A DNA stretch of 64,000 bases from NCBI RefSeq assembly GCF_030685535.1, contig NZ_CP131601.1:2604001-2668000 (forward strand). Reading direction: 5' to 3'. The translations under genes and the position numbers were made by a program. Source of the stretch: Photobacterium leiognathi. GTDB lineage: Bacteria; Pseudomonadota; Gammaproteobacteria; Enterobacterales; Vibrionaceae. Within the stretch, counting starts at the first letter, position 1, and every line of letters starts with the position of its first letter. The notes beneath the pieces are model-generated. The model was not told the origin of the DNA. It did no database searches and saw only the letters and a program-made list of their open reading frames with translations. Below, piece after piece: positions 9,560 through 20,100 of this stretch.

Positions 9560-10801
9560 ATGATGGCAAAAGTAACTACCCGATTAACCGATAAAGAAAT
9601 CAAATCCGCAAAACCAAGAGACAAAGAGTACTACCTCTTTGATGGAGGTGGCCTCCGACTCAGAGTCAAACCTAACTGCTCAAAACATTGGTTATTTAAC
9701 TACTACCGCCCCAATAGCAAAAAAAGAGCTAACCTCACTTTAGGGAAATATCCCGACCTTTCTCTAGCTATTGCACGAAAACAAGCTCAAGAAGCTAAAG
9801 AGCTCATCGTTCAAGACATCGATCCGCAAGAAGATAAAAAAAGGAAACAACAAGAACACAAAGCCGTCTATCAACATACTTTCTTTAATGTCTCTAAAGA
9901 ATGGTTTGATATTAAGCAAGAGAGTGTGACACCTGACTATGCAGTAGATATATGGCGCTCACTCGAATTACATATCTTCCCCTACCTATCAACTATCCCC
10001 GTCAAAGACATAACAGCCCCTTTAGCCATCAAATTACTTAAGCCCATTGAAGCTAAAGGCAGCTTAGAAACTGTTAAACGATTAACCCAACGCCTCAACG
10101 AAATCATGGATTTTGCAACCAACTACGGTTTAGTTAATGCCAATCCATTAACAGGTATTAAAGCTGCTTTCAAAAAACCTAAAAAAGAAAACATGGCGTC
10201 GCTCAAGCCAGATGAATTACCAGAACTCATTAACGCAATTGCTAACGCTAGTATCAAACGTACAACCCGTTGTTTAATTGAATGGCAATTGCATACCATG
10301 ACCCGGCCATCTGAAGCGGCAGGTACACGTTGGGATGAAATCGATTTAGAAGCAAAAATTTGGACTATTCCACCAGCTAGGATGAAGAAAGGTCGAGAAC
10401 ATCGTATTCCTCTCACTAGCCAAACTATCGCTCTATTAGAAATAATGAAACCGATTAGTAAACAGCGAGAATTTGTTTTCACTTCTGATAGAAATCCCCT
10501 TAAACCTTGTAATAGCCAAACAGCAAATATGGCACTAAAACGTATGGGATTTGCTGGCAGATTAGTGAGTCACGGCCTCCGCTCACTGGCGAGTACAACT
10601 CTAAATGAACAAGGCTTCGAAGCTGATTTGATTGAAGCTGCTCTTGCACATATTGACGGAAACCAAGTACGGAGCGCTTATAACCGTACTGATTATTTGG
10701 AAAGGCGTATACCAATGATGATTTGGTGGAGTGGACATATAGAAGAGGCAGCGCAAGGCAGTCTATCAGTTACAGGCACTAAACAGTTAAAAGTAATCTA
10801 A
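9560..10801 (+). CDS. Tyrosine recombinase/integrase, P4 type (copy 1)
   Basis: Site-specific recombinase expected to insert and excise the island at ssrA. It is 413 aa. The N-terminal arm-binding DUF4102 domain (about 1-90) carries LTDKEIKSAKPRDKEYYLFDGGGLRLRVKP. The middle core-binding domain spans about 105-200. The catalytic domain has R in MTRPSEA, HGLR, the second H in ALAHIDGN and the nucleophile Y in RSAYNRTDY. All catalytic residues are present. The start may be this ATG or the next codon, which is also ATG. A close paralogue follows at 11092. Confidence 0.93.
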   Translation: MMAKVTTRLTDKEIKSAKPRDKEYYLFDGGGLRLRVKPNCSKHWLFNYYRPNSKKRANLTLGKYPDLSLAIARKQAQEAKELIVQDIDPQEDKKRKQQEHKAVYQHTFFNVSKEWFDIKQESVTPDYAVDIWRSLELHIFPYLSTIPVKDITAPLAIKLLKPIEAKGSLETVKRLTQRLNEIMDFATNYGLVNANPLTGIKAAFKKPKKENMASLKPDELPELINAIANASIKRTTRCLIEWQLHTMTRPSEAAGTRWDEIDLEAKIWTIPPARMKKGREHRIPLTSQTIALLEIMKPISKQREFVFTSDRNPLKPCNSQTANMALKRMGFAGRLVSHGLRSLASTTLNEQGFEADLIEAALAHIDGNQVRSAYNRTDYLERRIPMMIWWSGHIEEAAQGSLSVTGTKQLKVI

Positions 10802-10804
10802 TAG

Positions 10805-10840
10805 AATTGTTTAGTCTCACATGAGGCTAAACAATTTCTT
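10805..10840 (+). terminator. Terminator after integrase 1
   Basis: AATTGTTTAG and CTAAACAATT pair perfectly across a 12-nt loop, followed by TCTT. It starts 4 bp after the integrase stop. Confidence 0.75.
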
Positions 10841-11091
10841 AATCAACTATCCCACGATACAGAATGGCTTAAAAACAACCAAACAGTAATATTAGTCAAA
10901 AATAAATAGACTTGACTTTAATCATAAAAACAAAAAATAACTCAGTCCAATAATATTCAAGAACATCTAATAACGTCCAAACCTAATCAAAAATAACCCT
11001 TTATAAACATATACTTAATCAGAGTTACATATTGACACTTCCATTTAATGGCTTCACCATAAAATAATACTCATACAACGGTGTATCCATT

Positions 11092-12297
11092 ATGGCTAAA
11101 ATAACAACTCGATTAAGCGATAAAGAAATCAAAGCGGCAAAGCCAAGAAATAAAGAATATATACTCTCTGATGGTGGCGGATTACGCATAAGAATTAAAC
11201 CTAATGGCTCAAAGTTATGGCTGTTTAATTACACTCACCCCAAGAAAAGAAAACGCACTAATTTAGGGTTAGGCAAATACCCTGATCTATCACTGGCTAA
11301 TGCAAGAAGAATTGCTTTAGATTCAAAAGCACTTATCGCTCAAGGCATTGATCCACAAGAAAATAAAAAAAGACAACAGCAAGAGCATGAGGCAATTCAG
11401 CAAAACACTTTTTTAAAAGTATCTAAAGAGTGGTTTGCCATCAAACAAGATGACATCACAGCTAATCATGCTACCGACATATGGCGATCGCTTGAACTGC
11501 ATATCTTCCCTAACTTAAATAATACTCCTGTTACCGCTATCACAGCCCCCAAAGTCATAGAGATACTTAAACCTATTGAGGCGAGAGGTAATCTGGAAAC
11601 AGTAAAGCGCCTCATACAGCGTTTAAATGAAATTATGGATTTTGCGACCAACTATGGTTTAGTTACTGCAAACCCACTAACAGGTATTAAATCTGCATTT
11701 AAAAAGCCTAAAAAAGCAAATATAGTACCCCTACAACCTAATGAGTTACCCGAACTCATTAATGCTATTGATAACGCCAGTATAAAACATACTACTCGTT
11801 TTTTAATAGAATGGCAGTTACATACTATGACACGCCCCAGTGAAGCCGCTGGCACTCGCTGGGACGAAATAGATTTAGAAGCAAAAGTTTGGACAATTCC
11901 ACCAGCAAGAATGAAAAAACGTCGTAAACACCGTATTCCATTAACAGAACAAACTATTGCCCTATTGGAAAAAATGAAACCGATTAGTGGGTCTCGAGAG
12001 TTTGTATTCCCATCAGATAGAGACCCATTAAAGCCGTGTAATAACCAAACCGTAAATATGGCGCTTAAACGCATGGGATTTGAAGGTTGGTTGGTAAGTC
12101 ATGGGTTGCGTTCACTGGCAAGCACTACACTCAATGAACAATCTTTTGAGGCTGATTTAATCGAAGCTGCATTAGCGCATGTAGACAGTAATCAAGTACG
12201 TAGCGCTTATAACCGTACCGATTATTTAGAAAGACGTATTCCTATGATGGAATGGTGGAGTAACCATATAGTTACCGCTAGAAAAAGCATTCAATAA
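11092..12297 (+). CDS. Tyrosine recombinase/integrase, P4 type (copy 2)
   Basis: A 401-aa integrase that is clearly paralogous to the one just upstream: most residues match over the full length, including LSDKEIKAAKPRNKEYILSDGGGLRIRIKP, MTRPSEAAGTRWDEID, SHGLRSLASTTLNEQ and RSAYNRTDYLERRIPMM. All four catalytic motifs are intact, so both copies could be active. The 20 bp before each start are also similar (GGTGTAYCCATKATGGC). Two integrases suggest either a duplication or two elements that inserted in tandem at ssrA and fused. Confidence 0.92.
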   Translation: MAKITTRLSDKEIKAAKPRNKEYILSDGGGLRIRIKPNGSKLWLFNYTHPKKRKRTNLGLGKYPDLSLANARRIALDSKALIAQGIDPQENKKRQQQEHEAIQQNTFLKVSKEWFAIKQDDITANHATDIWRSLELHIFPNLNNTPVTAITAPKVIEILKPIEARGNLETVKRLIQRLNEIMDFATNYGLVTANPLTGIKSAFKKPKKANIVPLQPNELPELINAIDNASIKHTTRFLIEWQLHTMTRPSEAAGTRWDEIDLEAKVWTIPPARMKKRRKHRIPLTEQTIALLEKMKPISGSREFVFPSDRDPLKPCNNQTVNMALKRMGFEGWLVSHGLRSLASTTLNEQSFEADLIEAALAHVDSNQVRSAYNRTDYLERRIPMMEWWSNHIVTARKSIQ

Positions 12298-12530
12298 ATT
12301 ACGACTCTTAACAACATAGCATGCATCAATACATTAAAAATATTTTCATTACAATTGATCCTTAAAAATCAATTAGTTATTTTGTATTTATTAAAATATT
12401 AAAAAAGTCACTTTCTTTAATCGACACTCTTTCAACAATTAAGGTTTATACAAAATAGATTCATATTTAATAAGAAGACAAAAAACATTTTAATATAAAT
12501 GTTTTACATCCATTAAATAAAATATTAAAC

Positions 12531-14078
12531 TCATTTGTTCAATTTCAATTTAGACAACCACAAACTAAACCATTCAGGTATATCATTAACATTTAAAAGT
12601 AAGTCTTTATTTATAATCGAAATTTTTTTACCTTTAACCTGTATACCTAAACTTTCAGCGTTTTCAATTATTTTCTTTATAAAAAAAGCAAATATATTAG
12701 CTGGATTTTGGCATGTCCTAGCTGAATATTTTTCAATAATATTACGTAATGGAAGTTTAGATTTAGCCGATTGAGAAAGCTTTTGACTCAATACACCTTG
12801 TGTTATACCCGATTTATTATCACCAATTAAAACAACAATGCGCTGCATTGTTGAATAGTAAATATCAAGATCACTTGATACACTACTAACAGAATTTGCA
12901 TGATAAGTTTCAATAATGTCAGCTACGGATTTATATACAAACTCATGAGCCCAATTAACATGTGGTAACGTCAAAACAAATTGATTACCAACAGCAAGAA
13001 TACTTGCTATTTTGCTAACCATTTCGTACATCCTACAGTATATCCCACCAAATATCTCATGATTTAAAATTTCATCGTTGTCATAATACTTTTTTACTTT
13101 ATCTAACAACTCTATTGCATCTTCAGTTGGTTCAACCGCACTTTTACTGTTTTTGTTAATTTTAATAAGTTCATCTAATACATTTATATCTATATCGCGT
13201 TTATAGCTATCTCTTAACGGTGATCGCCTATCGGCTTTAATAACAATACAACGAGCCAGTAATCCAGAATCAAGGTTCTTATCATTGATAAATCCATTGA
13301 TTTCCCTTGGCGTTGATGTCGCCATTAATGATAAGTAAGGGTTTCTTATTCCTTCACATTTTAACTTTTCAAACTTTTCTTCTAATTCATTACAACAACG
13401 TTCAACCTCATCTGAGTTATTTTTAAACCGCTTAGCAATGCTTTCTTTTTCTGCTTTCAAAATATTATGTAACTCTCTAATTCGAATACCATTTAGTTTA
13501 ATAATCTTCCCTGTATAAGCAGCCAATAACTTGCTTTCAATTTCTCTAATATATGCTGGTGAGCTTTTATCTTGAATAAGCGTAAAAAAAGAATGTGCTT
13601 CATCATTGATATAAAGAGTTTTATTGTCACTTTCTAACAAATTGAGAGTTAAATCTTTTTCTGAACCAATTTTATCAAAGATATGATGGCCTAAGCCAAT
13701 AGTGGATGCGACCTCATTAACATACTCTTGATGGGCATCTTTACCTGAACCAGTATCACCAATAACAATTGAAAATAAATTGAGTTTTAGTCCTGTTGAT
13801 GTTTCCGTTTTATCAGCAACTAACGATAATAATGTCAACGCGGCTAAACATGCTAATCTAGGCTGTGGGCGCTTTTGATGAGCAAGCACATCCTCAGTGA
13901 TTATATTGGCAAAGTCAGGTAAATTTATTAAAGAAAATCCTTTATTACTAGCAAATGGACGGGCAGCTAAACCAACTCGATTTACTAATGATATTAGTTC
14001 TTGATCTCTTGTTGATAAAAGTGTTTCTTCTTTTCTTTCAGTCATCTCAATTATTTTTTCAATATGATTATTCACCAT
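12531..14078 (-). CDS. DUF3987 (YfjI-like) P-loop protein
   Basis: A 515-aa protein of the DUF3987 family, frequent in P4/CP4-type islands and satellites and exemplified by E. coli CP4-57 YfjI. It is thought to be a helicase or primase-associated ATPase for element replication; its function is not experimentally settled. A Walker A motif GDTGSGKDA is at residues 107-115. A Walker B-like stretch LYINDEAHSFF follows. An RHH-like helical tail fills the C-terminal third. It reads in the same direction as the candidate nickase 37 bp upstream, likely one operon. Confidence 0.8.
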   Translation of the reverse strand: MVNNHIEKIIEMTERKEETLLSTRDQELISLVNRVGLAARPFASNKGFSLINLPDFANIITEDVLAHQKRPQPRLACLAALTLLSLVADKTETSTGLKLNLFSIVIGDTGSGKDAHQEYVNEVASTIGLGHHIFDKIGSEKDLTLNLLESDNKTLYINDEAHSFFTLIQDKSSPAYIREIESKLLAAYTGKIIKLNGIRIRELHNILKAEKESIAKRFKNNSDEVERCCNELEEKFEKLKCEGIRNPYLSLMATSTPREINGFINDKNLDSGLLARCIVIKADRRSPLRDSYKRDIDINVLDELIKINKNSKSAVEPTEDAIELLDKVKKYYDNDEILNHEIFGGIYCRMYEMVSKIASILAVGNQFVLTLPHVNWAHEFVYKSVADIIETYHANSVSSVSSDLDIYYSTMQRIVVLIGDNKSGITQGVLSQKLSQSAKSKLPLRNIIEKYSARTCQNPANIFAFFIKKIIENAESLGIQVKGKKISIINKDLLLNVNDIPEWFSLWLSKLKLNK

Positions 14079-14115
14079 CCTTCCTATTTAGCAAGAAGTT
14101 ATTTCGTTTAATATT

Positions 14116-15153
14116 TCATTTTCGTAAATGATAATTTTTCAATTCATTTAGCGGCTTATCACATTTTGAATCAATTCGTAGTTTAATCTCATTCACTGAT
14201 TGGCTCACAGCTTTCATTAAACGAGGACTTGTTTTGGGAATTTCTTCAAGACAGTTATTTAAGTCATCTATTGTTTTATTCAAATGATGGTATTGCCTAT
14301 ATACCTGAAAATCATTTTTTTCATCATATGCTCTAAGCAATTTATTGGCCTGTGCCATAAATTTATTTATCAACTTAGATAATATAATAATTTTTTCTTT
14401 TTCATTTTTTATATTCTCCCGTAATTTAATAGTTTGATGATATTTTTCATCTATGACTTCATAAGCATGTTTAGCTTTAATCTTCCACGATGGAACTGTT
14501 TTTCTATTCCTATACTTCTGCTTTGTGAGTATAAAGTCTCTATAATATACCCAATCAATGCCACAATACTTCTTAGTTGCCATATTAAATGACTCTTTAA
14601 CAGCATTAGTTACACATTTTCTCTGTAAATTTCTCAAGTATATATTATCAACAGTCACCTTTCCGACTAATAAATGTATATGATCGCCTTTTTTTTCTTG
14701 CTGATGTAAAACTGCTCTGGATATATTGATTAATTCTTTTTTTTCAATATTACATGCATTTGCAATATCAGCTAAACAATGTTCAACAATTAATGTCCAT
14801 TGTTTAAGTGTTGGGGAGTATATTTTTGGCAGATTTAATGTAAACTCTACTGCAAATGACTCAACTTTCCTTCCTTTTTCCTGATTTAAAGTTTTACATT
14901 TATTGTATCTATATACAAAATTCGCTATATGCTCTACCGTTTTTTCACTACCTAATAGTTCTATAATTGCTGATGTATTTTTATGATTAGAATGATCTTT
15001 ATCTGTAAGATAAAACTCTCTCTTTGCTAACCCTTCAGCTTTATTTTTTACAACTTCAGTTCTTACAGTCCAACCTTTCATTTGATGTTTATTTAAATAT
15101 ACAGCAAATAAAAAGATCAACTTAAAAAACTGACGTTTTCTTGAAAAGATCAT
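14116..15153 (-). CDS. Candidate HUH endonuclease (relaxase or rolling-circle initiator-like)
   Basis: A 345-aa protein I cannot assign firmly. A His-hydrophobic-His motif sits in KKGDHIHLLVGKV (H158, H160), preceded by a beta-strand-like stretch ISRAVLHQQE, which resembles the metal-binding HUH motif of plasmid Mob and Rep proteins. Possible catalytic tyrosines follow in KKYCGIDWVYYRDF. The C-terminal third is charged and coiled-coil-like. The start could instead be the ATG at 15081 (MKGWTVRTEV), since the first 24 residues are hydrophobic and look unlike the rest. It is cotranscribed with the DUF3987 gene, suggesting a replication or mobilisation module. Confidence 0.55.
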   Translation of the reverse strand: MIFSRKRQFFKLIFLFAVYLNKHQMKGWTVRTEVVKNKAEGLAKREFYLTDKDHSNHKNTSAIIELLGSEKTVEHIANFVYRYNKCKTLNQEKGRKVESFAVEFTLNLPKIYSPTLKQWTLIVEHCLADIANACNIEKKELINISRAVLHQQEKKGDHIHLLVGKVTVDNIYLRNLQRKCVTNAVKESFNMATKKYCGIDWVYYRDFILTKQKYRNRKTVPSWKIKAKHAYEVIDEKYHQTIKLRENIKNEKEKIIILSKLINKFMAQANKLLRAYDEKNDFQVYRQYHHLNKTIDDLNNCLEEIPKTSPRLMKAVSQSVNEIKLRIDSKCDKPLNELKNYHLRK

Positions 15154-15500
15154 AAAAGAACTCTAGATAGGCATTTGATAAATCTTTCCATACCTTTTTC
15201 GTATCTTTTTAATTATCTAATTCATAATCAGTCGGATTGAAATTAATAGATTCCATTTCGGTTACGATTGATCCTTTCTATAGTTACTAATTCAATCCTC
15301 CAGTAAATGCAATGAATCAGTCATAGTTCAATTATTTATTTAGCTTTAATCTATAACTTTTATACTCAAAAAACATTCCTCCAATAAAAATACCAAAATG
15401 GAATTTTTAAATGTTTAATTATTACACTTAACAGAAAATATTCTATTCGAATTTACAACAATTAGATATAAGATAAAAGTTTTATTATAAGGGTGTCACA
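15154..15500. other. Gene-free AT-rich gap between divergent genes
   Basis: Separates the minus-strand HUH gene from the plus-strand mini-pilin gene. Both promoters must lie here. No operator, repeat or RNA gene could be recognised. Confidence 0.4.
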
Positions 15501-15743
15501 ATGAAATATATGACAATGACAATAATAATATTATTATTATCATCTCCAACTTATTCAGCAAGTTTAATATTGAAAGGTGAAATAACAAATCCAACATGTA
15601 ACATCGCATTGGAAAAACTAATCCTGACCTCAAATAAAATTATAAACAATTGTTCTAAAGATTTTTCAAAAAAAGAAAAACACATCTATACTAAAGAAAA
15701 TAAAATTATAAAAAGAAAGATAATAACCATAACTTATTTATAG
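15501..15743 (+). CDS. Small secreted pilin-like protein
   Basis: An 80-aa product. Residues 1-20 form a signal peptide (MKYMTMTIIILLLSSPTYSA). The mature part begins SLILKGEITNPTCNIAL, the typical start of a type 1-family pilin with its first disulphide Cys, has a second Cys at NNCSKDF, and ends RKIITITYL, like the closing beta strand of pilins. The central pilin body is missing, so this is either a natural mini-pilin or an internally deleted pilin gene. The ribosome site AAGGGTG precedes the ATG. It stands alone, 7 kb from the pilus operon. Confidence 0.6.
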   Translation: MKYMTMTIIILLLSSPTYSASLILKGEITNPTCNIALEKLILTSNKIINNCSKDFSKKEKHIYTKENKIIKRKIITITYL

Positions 15744-15827
15744 CAGTTACATAAGAGCTATAATTATATAGATCTATAATTATAGCTTCTGGTTTAAAAT
15801 AAAATTAGAATAATAATAAGTATTGAA

Positions 15828-16559
15828 CTAATCTTGGCTCCAAATTATTTCACTTATATTTAATAACCAACCAGGGTTATCTAACGCAATATCATGACCA
15901 TCAAATTTATTTATTATAACAGGAATATTCCATTTTTCAGCAATAGCTTTTGTTGCTTTAAAATTAACTAAATTGTCATTTTTCGAAGCTATAAAGAATA
16001 ATTCACATTTTGGTTTTGATATAGAGAAATTCTTTGCTGCTAATAATTGGCGAAAAAAATTAGATATACTTATAGGAAAGCATTTACTATAATTAGACCA
16101 TTCATCTATAATTTTTTTGTTTAATGGCTTATTAGATACCATCTTATAAATAACTTCTTCTCTTTTTATTGACGGATAATAAAAAATAGCTTTTATTATT
16201 CTAAAGTAATTTTTGGGTCTTAATCTATGATAAAAACGACTAAAACTACTAGCACTAGTATTGATACATATTATTGACTGAACTTCTTCTGGATAAATCT
16301 CAGCCCATTTTAACCCCACCATTCCTCCCATTGAAATACCAAATATATAAGCTTTACCTTTGCCTTTTCTTTGTTTTCTAATATTTTCAACCATATTAGA
16401 AATAGAGTAAGGAGATACTTCACGAAATAAAAAACCATTTCCAGGTATATCAACACAAGTAATTATGGAATTTGGGAAAATATTTTGCATTTGTTGAGGG
16501 AAAGAGCCCCAATGCTCTTTACTTCTAAATAAGCCTCTTATTAATATTATTTCATTCAT
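15828..16559 (-). CDS. Alpha/beta hydrolase
   Basis: A 243-aa alpha/beta-hydrolase fold protein. The nucleophile elbow is GISMGG with Ser76; acid Asp195 is in SKNDNLV and His222 in GHDIALDNP, a complete triad. The N-terminal EIILIRGLFRSKEHWG forms the oxyanion-hole strand. No signal peptide, so cytosolic. The substrate is unknown; carboxylesterase, thioesterase or lipase-like activity is possible. It is an island cargo gene with the same AT-rich codon use as its neighbours and no evident operon partner. Confidence 0.75.
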   Translation of the reverse strand: MNEIILIRGLFRSKEHWGSFPQQMQNIFPNSIITCVDIPGNGFLFREVSPYSISNMVENIRKQRKGKGKAYIFGISMGGMVGLKWAEIYPEEVQSIICINTSASSFSRFYHRLRPKNYFRIIKAIFYYPSIKREEVIYKMVSNKPLNKKIIDEWSNYSKCFPISISNFFRQLLAAKNFSISKPKCELFFIASKNDNLVNFKATKAIAEKWNIPVIINKFDGHDIALDNPGWLLNISEIIWSQD

Positions 16560-16841
16560 GATCGTCTTACCTATTACTTAACTGTTAATTTAAATAAAAA
16601 TAGTAATTTAATAAAAACGATTACAACTATATTTTTCTATAAATACATTATATTTTATTACTTCTATAAACAATAAAATTAAAAGCATCAATCAAGTATG
16701 TTTATATTTATAATATCAAACACGGTTAAGACCTTATTTAATAAACCCAGATTAATTACACAATCTAAACATTAACTTTATAGTGTTAATTATAGATTTA
16801 TTATTATATTTATTAAGCAAAAAACATGGTATTAAAGATTA

Positions 16842-17060
16842 CTATTTATTGATATTGTTTATTTTAAATGGTTCAGGTATAGGATTAACTTTTTTTTTAA
16901 TTTTTTGAATGGAATTTATTCTTTTCAATTTAAGAGTATTATAGCTTTTATGTTTTAGTTGACTATTAACAATAGCTTCTAAGGATATGTACCCAAATAT
17001 ATTCTTAGTAACTTTCAACCTAAAAACAAACCAGCTTTCAACTGAATATTTATTTTTCAT
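16842..17060 (-). CDS. Hypothetical 72-aa basic protein
   Basis: An open frame rich in Lys, Ile and Asn with no recognised domain and no clear ribosome site. It is flanked by gaps of 282 and 136 bp. In DNA this AT-rich a 72-codon frame could be chance, so it is offered only as a possible gene. Confidence 0.25.
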   Translation of the reverse strand: MKNKYSVESWFVFRLKVTKNIFGYISLEAIVNSQLKHKSYNTLKLKRINSIQKIKKKVNPIPEPFKINNINK

Positions 17061-17196
17061 ATCACAATAAAGCTAATTTTATTAATAGTAAGATTAATAA
17101 ACCAATCATTTCAACATTAAACCAAATAGAAATTATTATTCAGTTATAATACCTTTACATAAAAAATTATATAAAGGTATCAATATTAAAAAATAC

Positions 17197-20100
17197 TTAA
17201 CTAATTATATTAGTTAATGGATAACCATTAACAGATGGAATTAAAATCGTATTTGGTTTTGAAACTGGTTTGGTTGATAATATTTTATCATCACACACTA
17301 CCGTTGCATTAACAGGGTTATCAGACTCTGCAACATTAACATGAAACTTATTCATGAATTTTTCGGATAAACGTTGACCGGGCAACAAAAATTGCTTCAT
17401 TTGACCACTTTCTAATTCAACATCCAAATGACAACTATTCGACTGAATATATTCGCTATCATCTGCATAGGTATAACCTCGGGAGCCATGCAATGCCGGA
17501 TATATATAGCTTGTTAGCTTTTCTTCCGGATCGTAATACCCTACTAATGTTGTCACTGGCACACCAAATTTTTCTGGTTTTTTGGCAAAAGTCTTTGTCA
17601 TATCGCGCACCCATTTTATACCATCAGAGTGATAAACATACCTATCTGGACTAGCAACCATTTGACCATTTACATAGAAGAATAGCTCATATCCTGATTC
17701 ATGATTAATCATTAATTCACTTCCAGCTGGAACATCTTTAGCTTCAGGCATCGTAGAATCGGTTAAATAATCATTTTGTTTAGAAACAACAGCAATTGAC
17801 TTATGAGTTTCAAACATTTTTGCAATATATGAAATAGGATCTTTAACCTTATTCAAGTCATTTTGATCAATTTTGAAAAAATAATCGACTGCATTGCTGT
17901 AACTGAATGGTTCCATTTGATGAGTCATATTATTCCACTTTAAATAGCCAGTCGGTGAATCCTCAGAAAATACCATACGATCTTCCATTACTCGCTGCAT
18001 CTTTGTGCTTGAGAATGGGGTATACATGGTATAACGATTATCAGGATACATACTGCCTTCACCACCGTACATAGCATCAGTACCAAACTGGAAACCATGC
18101 CATGGCTGAACACAAATCTTCACTTCTGCTGGGTTTTTCTTCGGATCACCGATACACGATGGCTGATTCGACGGGTTCTTATAGAAGTTAGGAATAAATA
18201 CATTTTTATCGCTATCCCATCCCCATGTCGAATCTTGTTGATCTGCAGGATGGTGTATACTCATGTCATAGCCTTCACTATGACTCAGTTCGATACCATG
18301 CCCCGCTTCGTGGCTCATTTCATTACCGATAGTATCAGTTAAGGTAACAATACCACCACCGCCAGAGCCACCATGATCTTGATTCCATGGTCCTTCAACG
18401 ATTTTGTCACCTTCCCTTTTATAAAGATAACGACCAATCGATGTATGTGCCGTTAACATTAGCGCAAGATTTGAATGAGCATCTTGACCAGGACCATCAG
18501 AAGCATTGAAACCAAAGTTAGCACTATCAATACCAATTGAAATCAGTGATTTAGCAATATCACTACGCATATCACCTTCTTGCCAACCACCAATACCTGG
18601 TGAGTAATCCTTATAAAGCTGACCATTTGGCATCATGATTTCATCGAAGGTGATGCCTTGATAGCGACTGACAACAAGACGACTAATAGGTAATGTTTGA
18701 TAATATTCTCGTGGCAGTTCAAGATCTTTGGCAAACTCCATTGTATCTTGTCGCTGCGTCAGCATACCAATATCAATCGTGTTCATATACAACACCGTTG
18801 GCGCACCCACGTTGATGTTATCTAGTGTTCCCGTCTTACCATCATGAGAAAAATCCAAACGTAAACCGTAATGCATCCATGATGCTGGAATTTTTGCCGT
18901 CCAGTAACCATGTCCATAGGTCACTTTAGAGATAGCTAAATCTCCAGCAGTAAACCACTGACCACCGACGTTATAAAACACAACCGTCTGACCAATATTG
19001 ATCCCCATATATGCATTACGCTCACCTTTGGAGACACTATTGGCATATCGCACATCGGTTGTATATGGGCTATCTGCTTTTAAAATCAGATATTTACCAT
19101 CAAACTTTGGATTAAAATCAAGATATAGTTTATGCAAACGCAACCACCGGGTCGAATGCAGAAACACACCGTCTTTACTTTCAATAAGTTGTTGGTCTAA
19201 ATATTCTGTATTGCCTTTTTCACCTTCACTAGCAACTTTTGCTGTATCAATTGCAGTTAGCTTTGAAGGATCAAGATTGAAATCAACCTTGGTTAAATCC
19301 ACTTCAGTGTTGACCCCCGAAATAGGCGGGATCTTATATGGGCGCTCCAATACTAATGTACCGAGCTTCGAACCATTAGCGTCATAACCTTCCACTTTCA
19401 CCGGTAAGGTTTCATCAAAATCAGCATCTTTTGCTTTAAACATCACTAAAGCACTACGTTCACCAATAAGATGCTGAGTCGACTCCGCTGGTGTATGAGT
19501 GATCTCACTACCATTCACATTATGCAGATGCACAATATCTGCTTTATGGTTTTCTGATGGGATCACATGGTTCTGTGCAAACAACACGGTTGCTTCTAAG
19601 TTACCATCAAGATCGCTTGGGTAATTATTGGTATTAAAAGCAAGAGGCGGAATAGAACCTACATCTTCATAGTTAACTTGGATCTGGCAATCGGCATACA
19701 CATCACTCACAAGGTATTTATTTTCAACCAGTGAACCATCACAACCTGTAATACTTTTTAGCTTGTTTTTCGAGTCAAACTTAATGGTAAATTCACCATT
19801 ATCACCAGCATCAACCGTCATTTTTTCAGGGCTGATCGTACCAATGCCATTCACATGGGTTGTGATCTCAAACAGCCCTTTATTAACATGGATTTTCAGT
19901 GTGGTATCAGAAGAAAGCTTACCATCACTGGCTGTCACGGTTGCGGTAAAATCTCCCACCAGCTCGATATCAGGCGTTGCAGTGATCACACCTGTTTTAC
20001 TATCAATCATTAACCATGCTGGAGCATTTGAAAGGCTGTAAGTCAGCGGATCATTATCTTCATCACTTGCTGTCGCTGTAATATCCATCGTATTACCAGC

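Noticed and set aside
9349..9594. 81-aa open frame across the ssrA 3' end and att site.
   Set aside because: Its first part is tmRNA sequence; it has no ribosome site and overlaps the integrase start.
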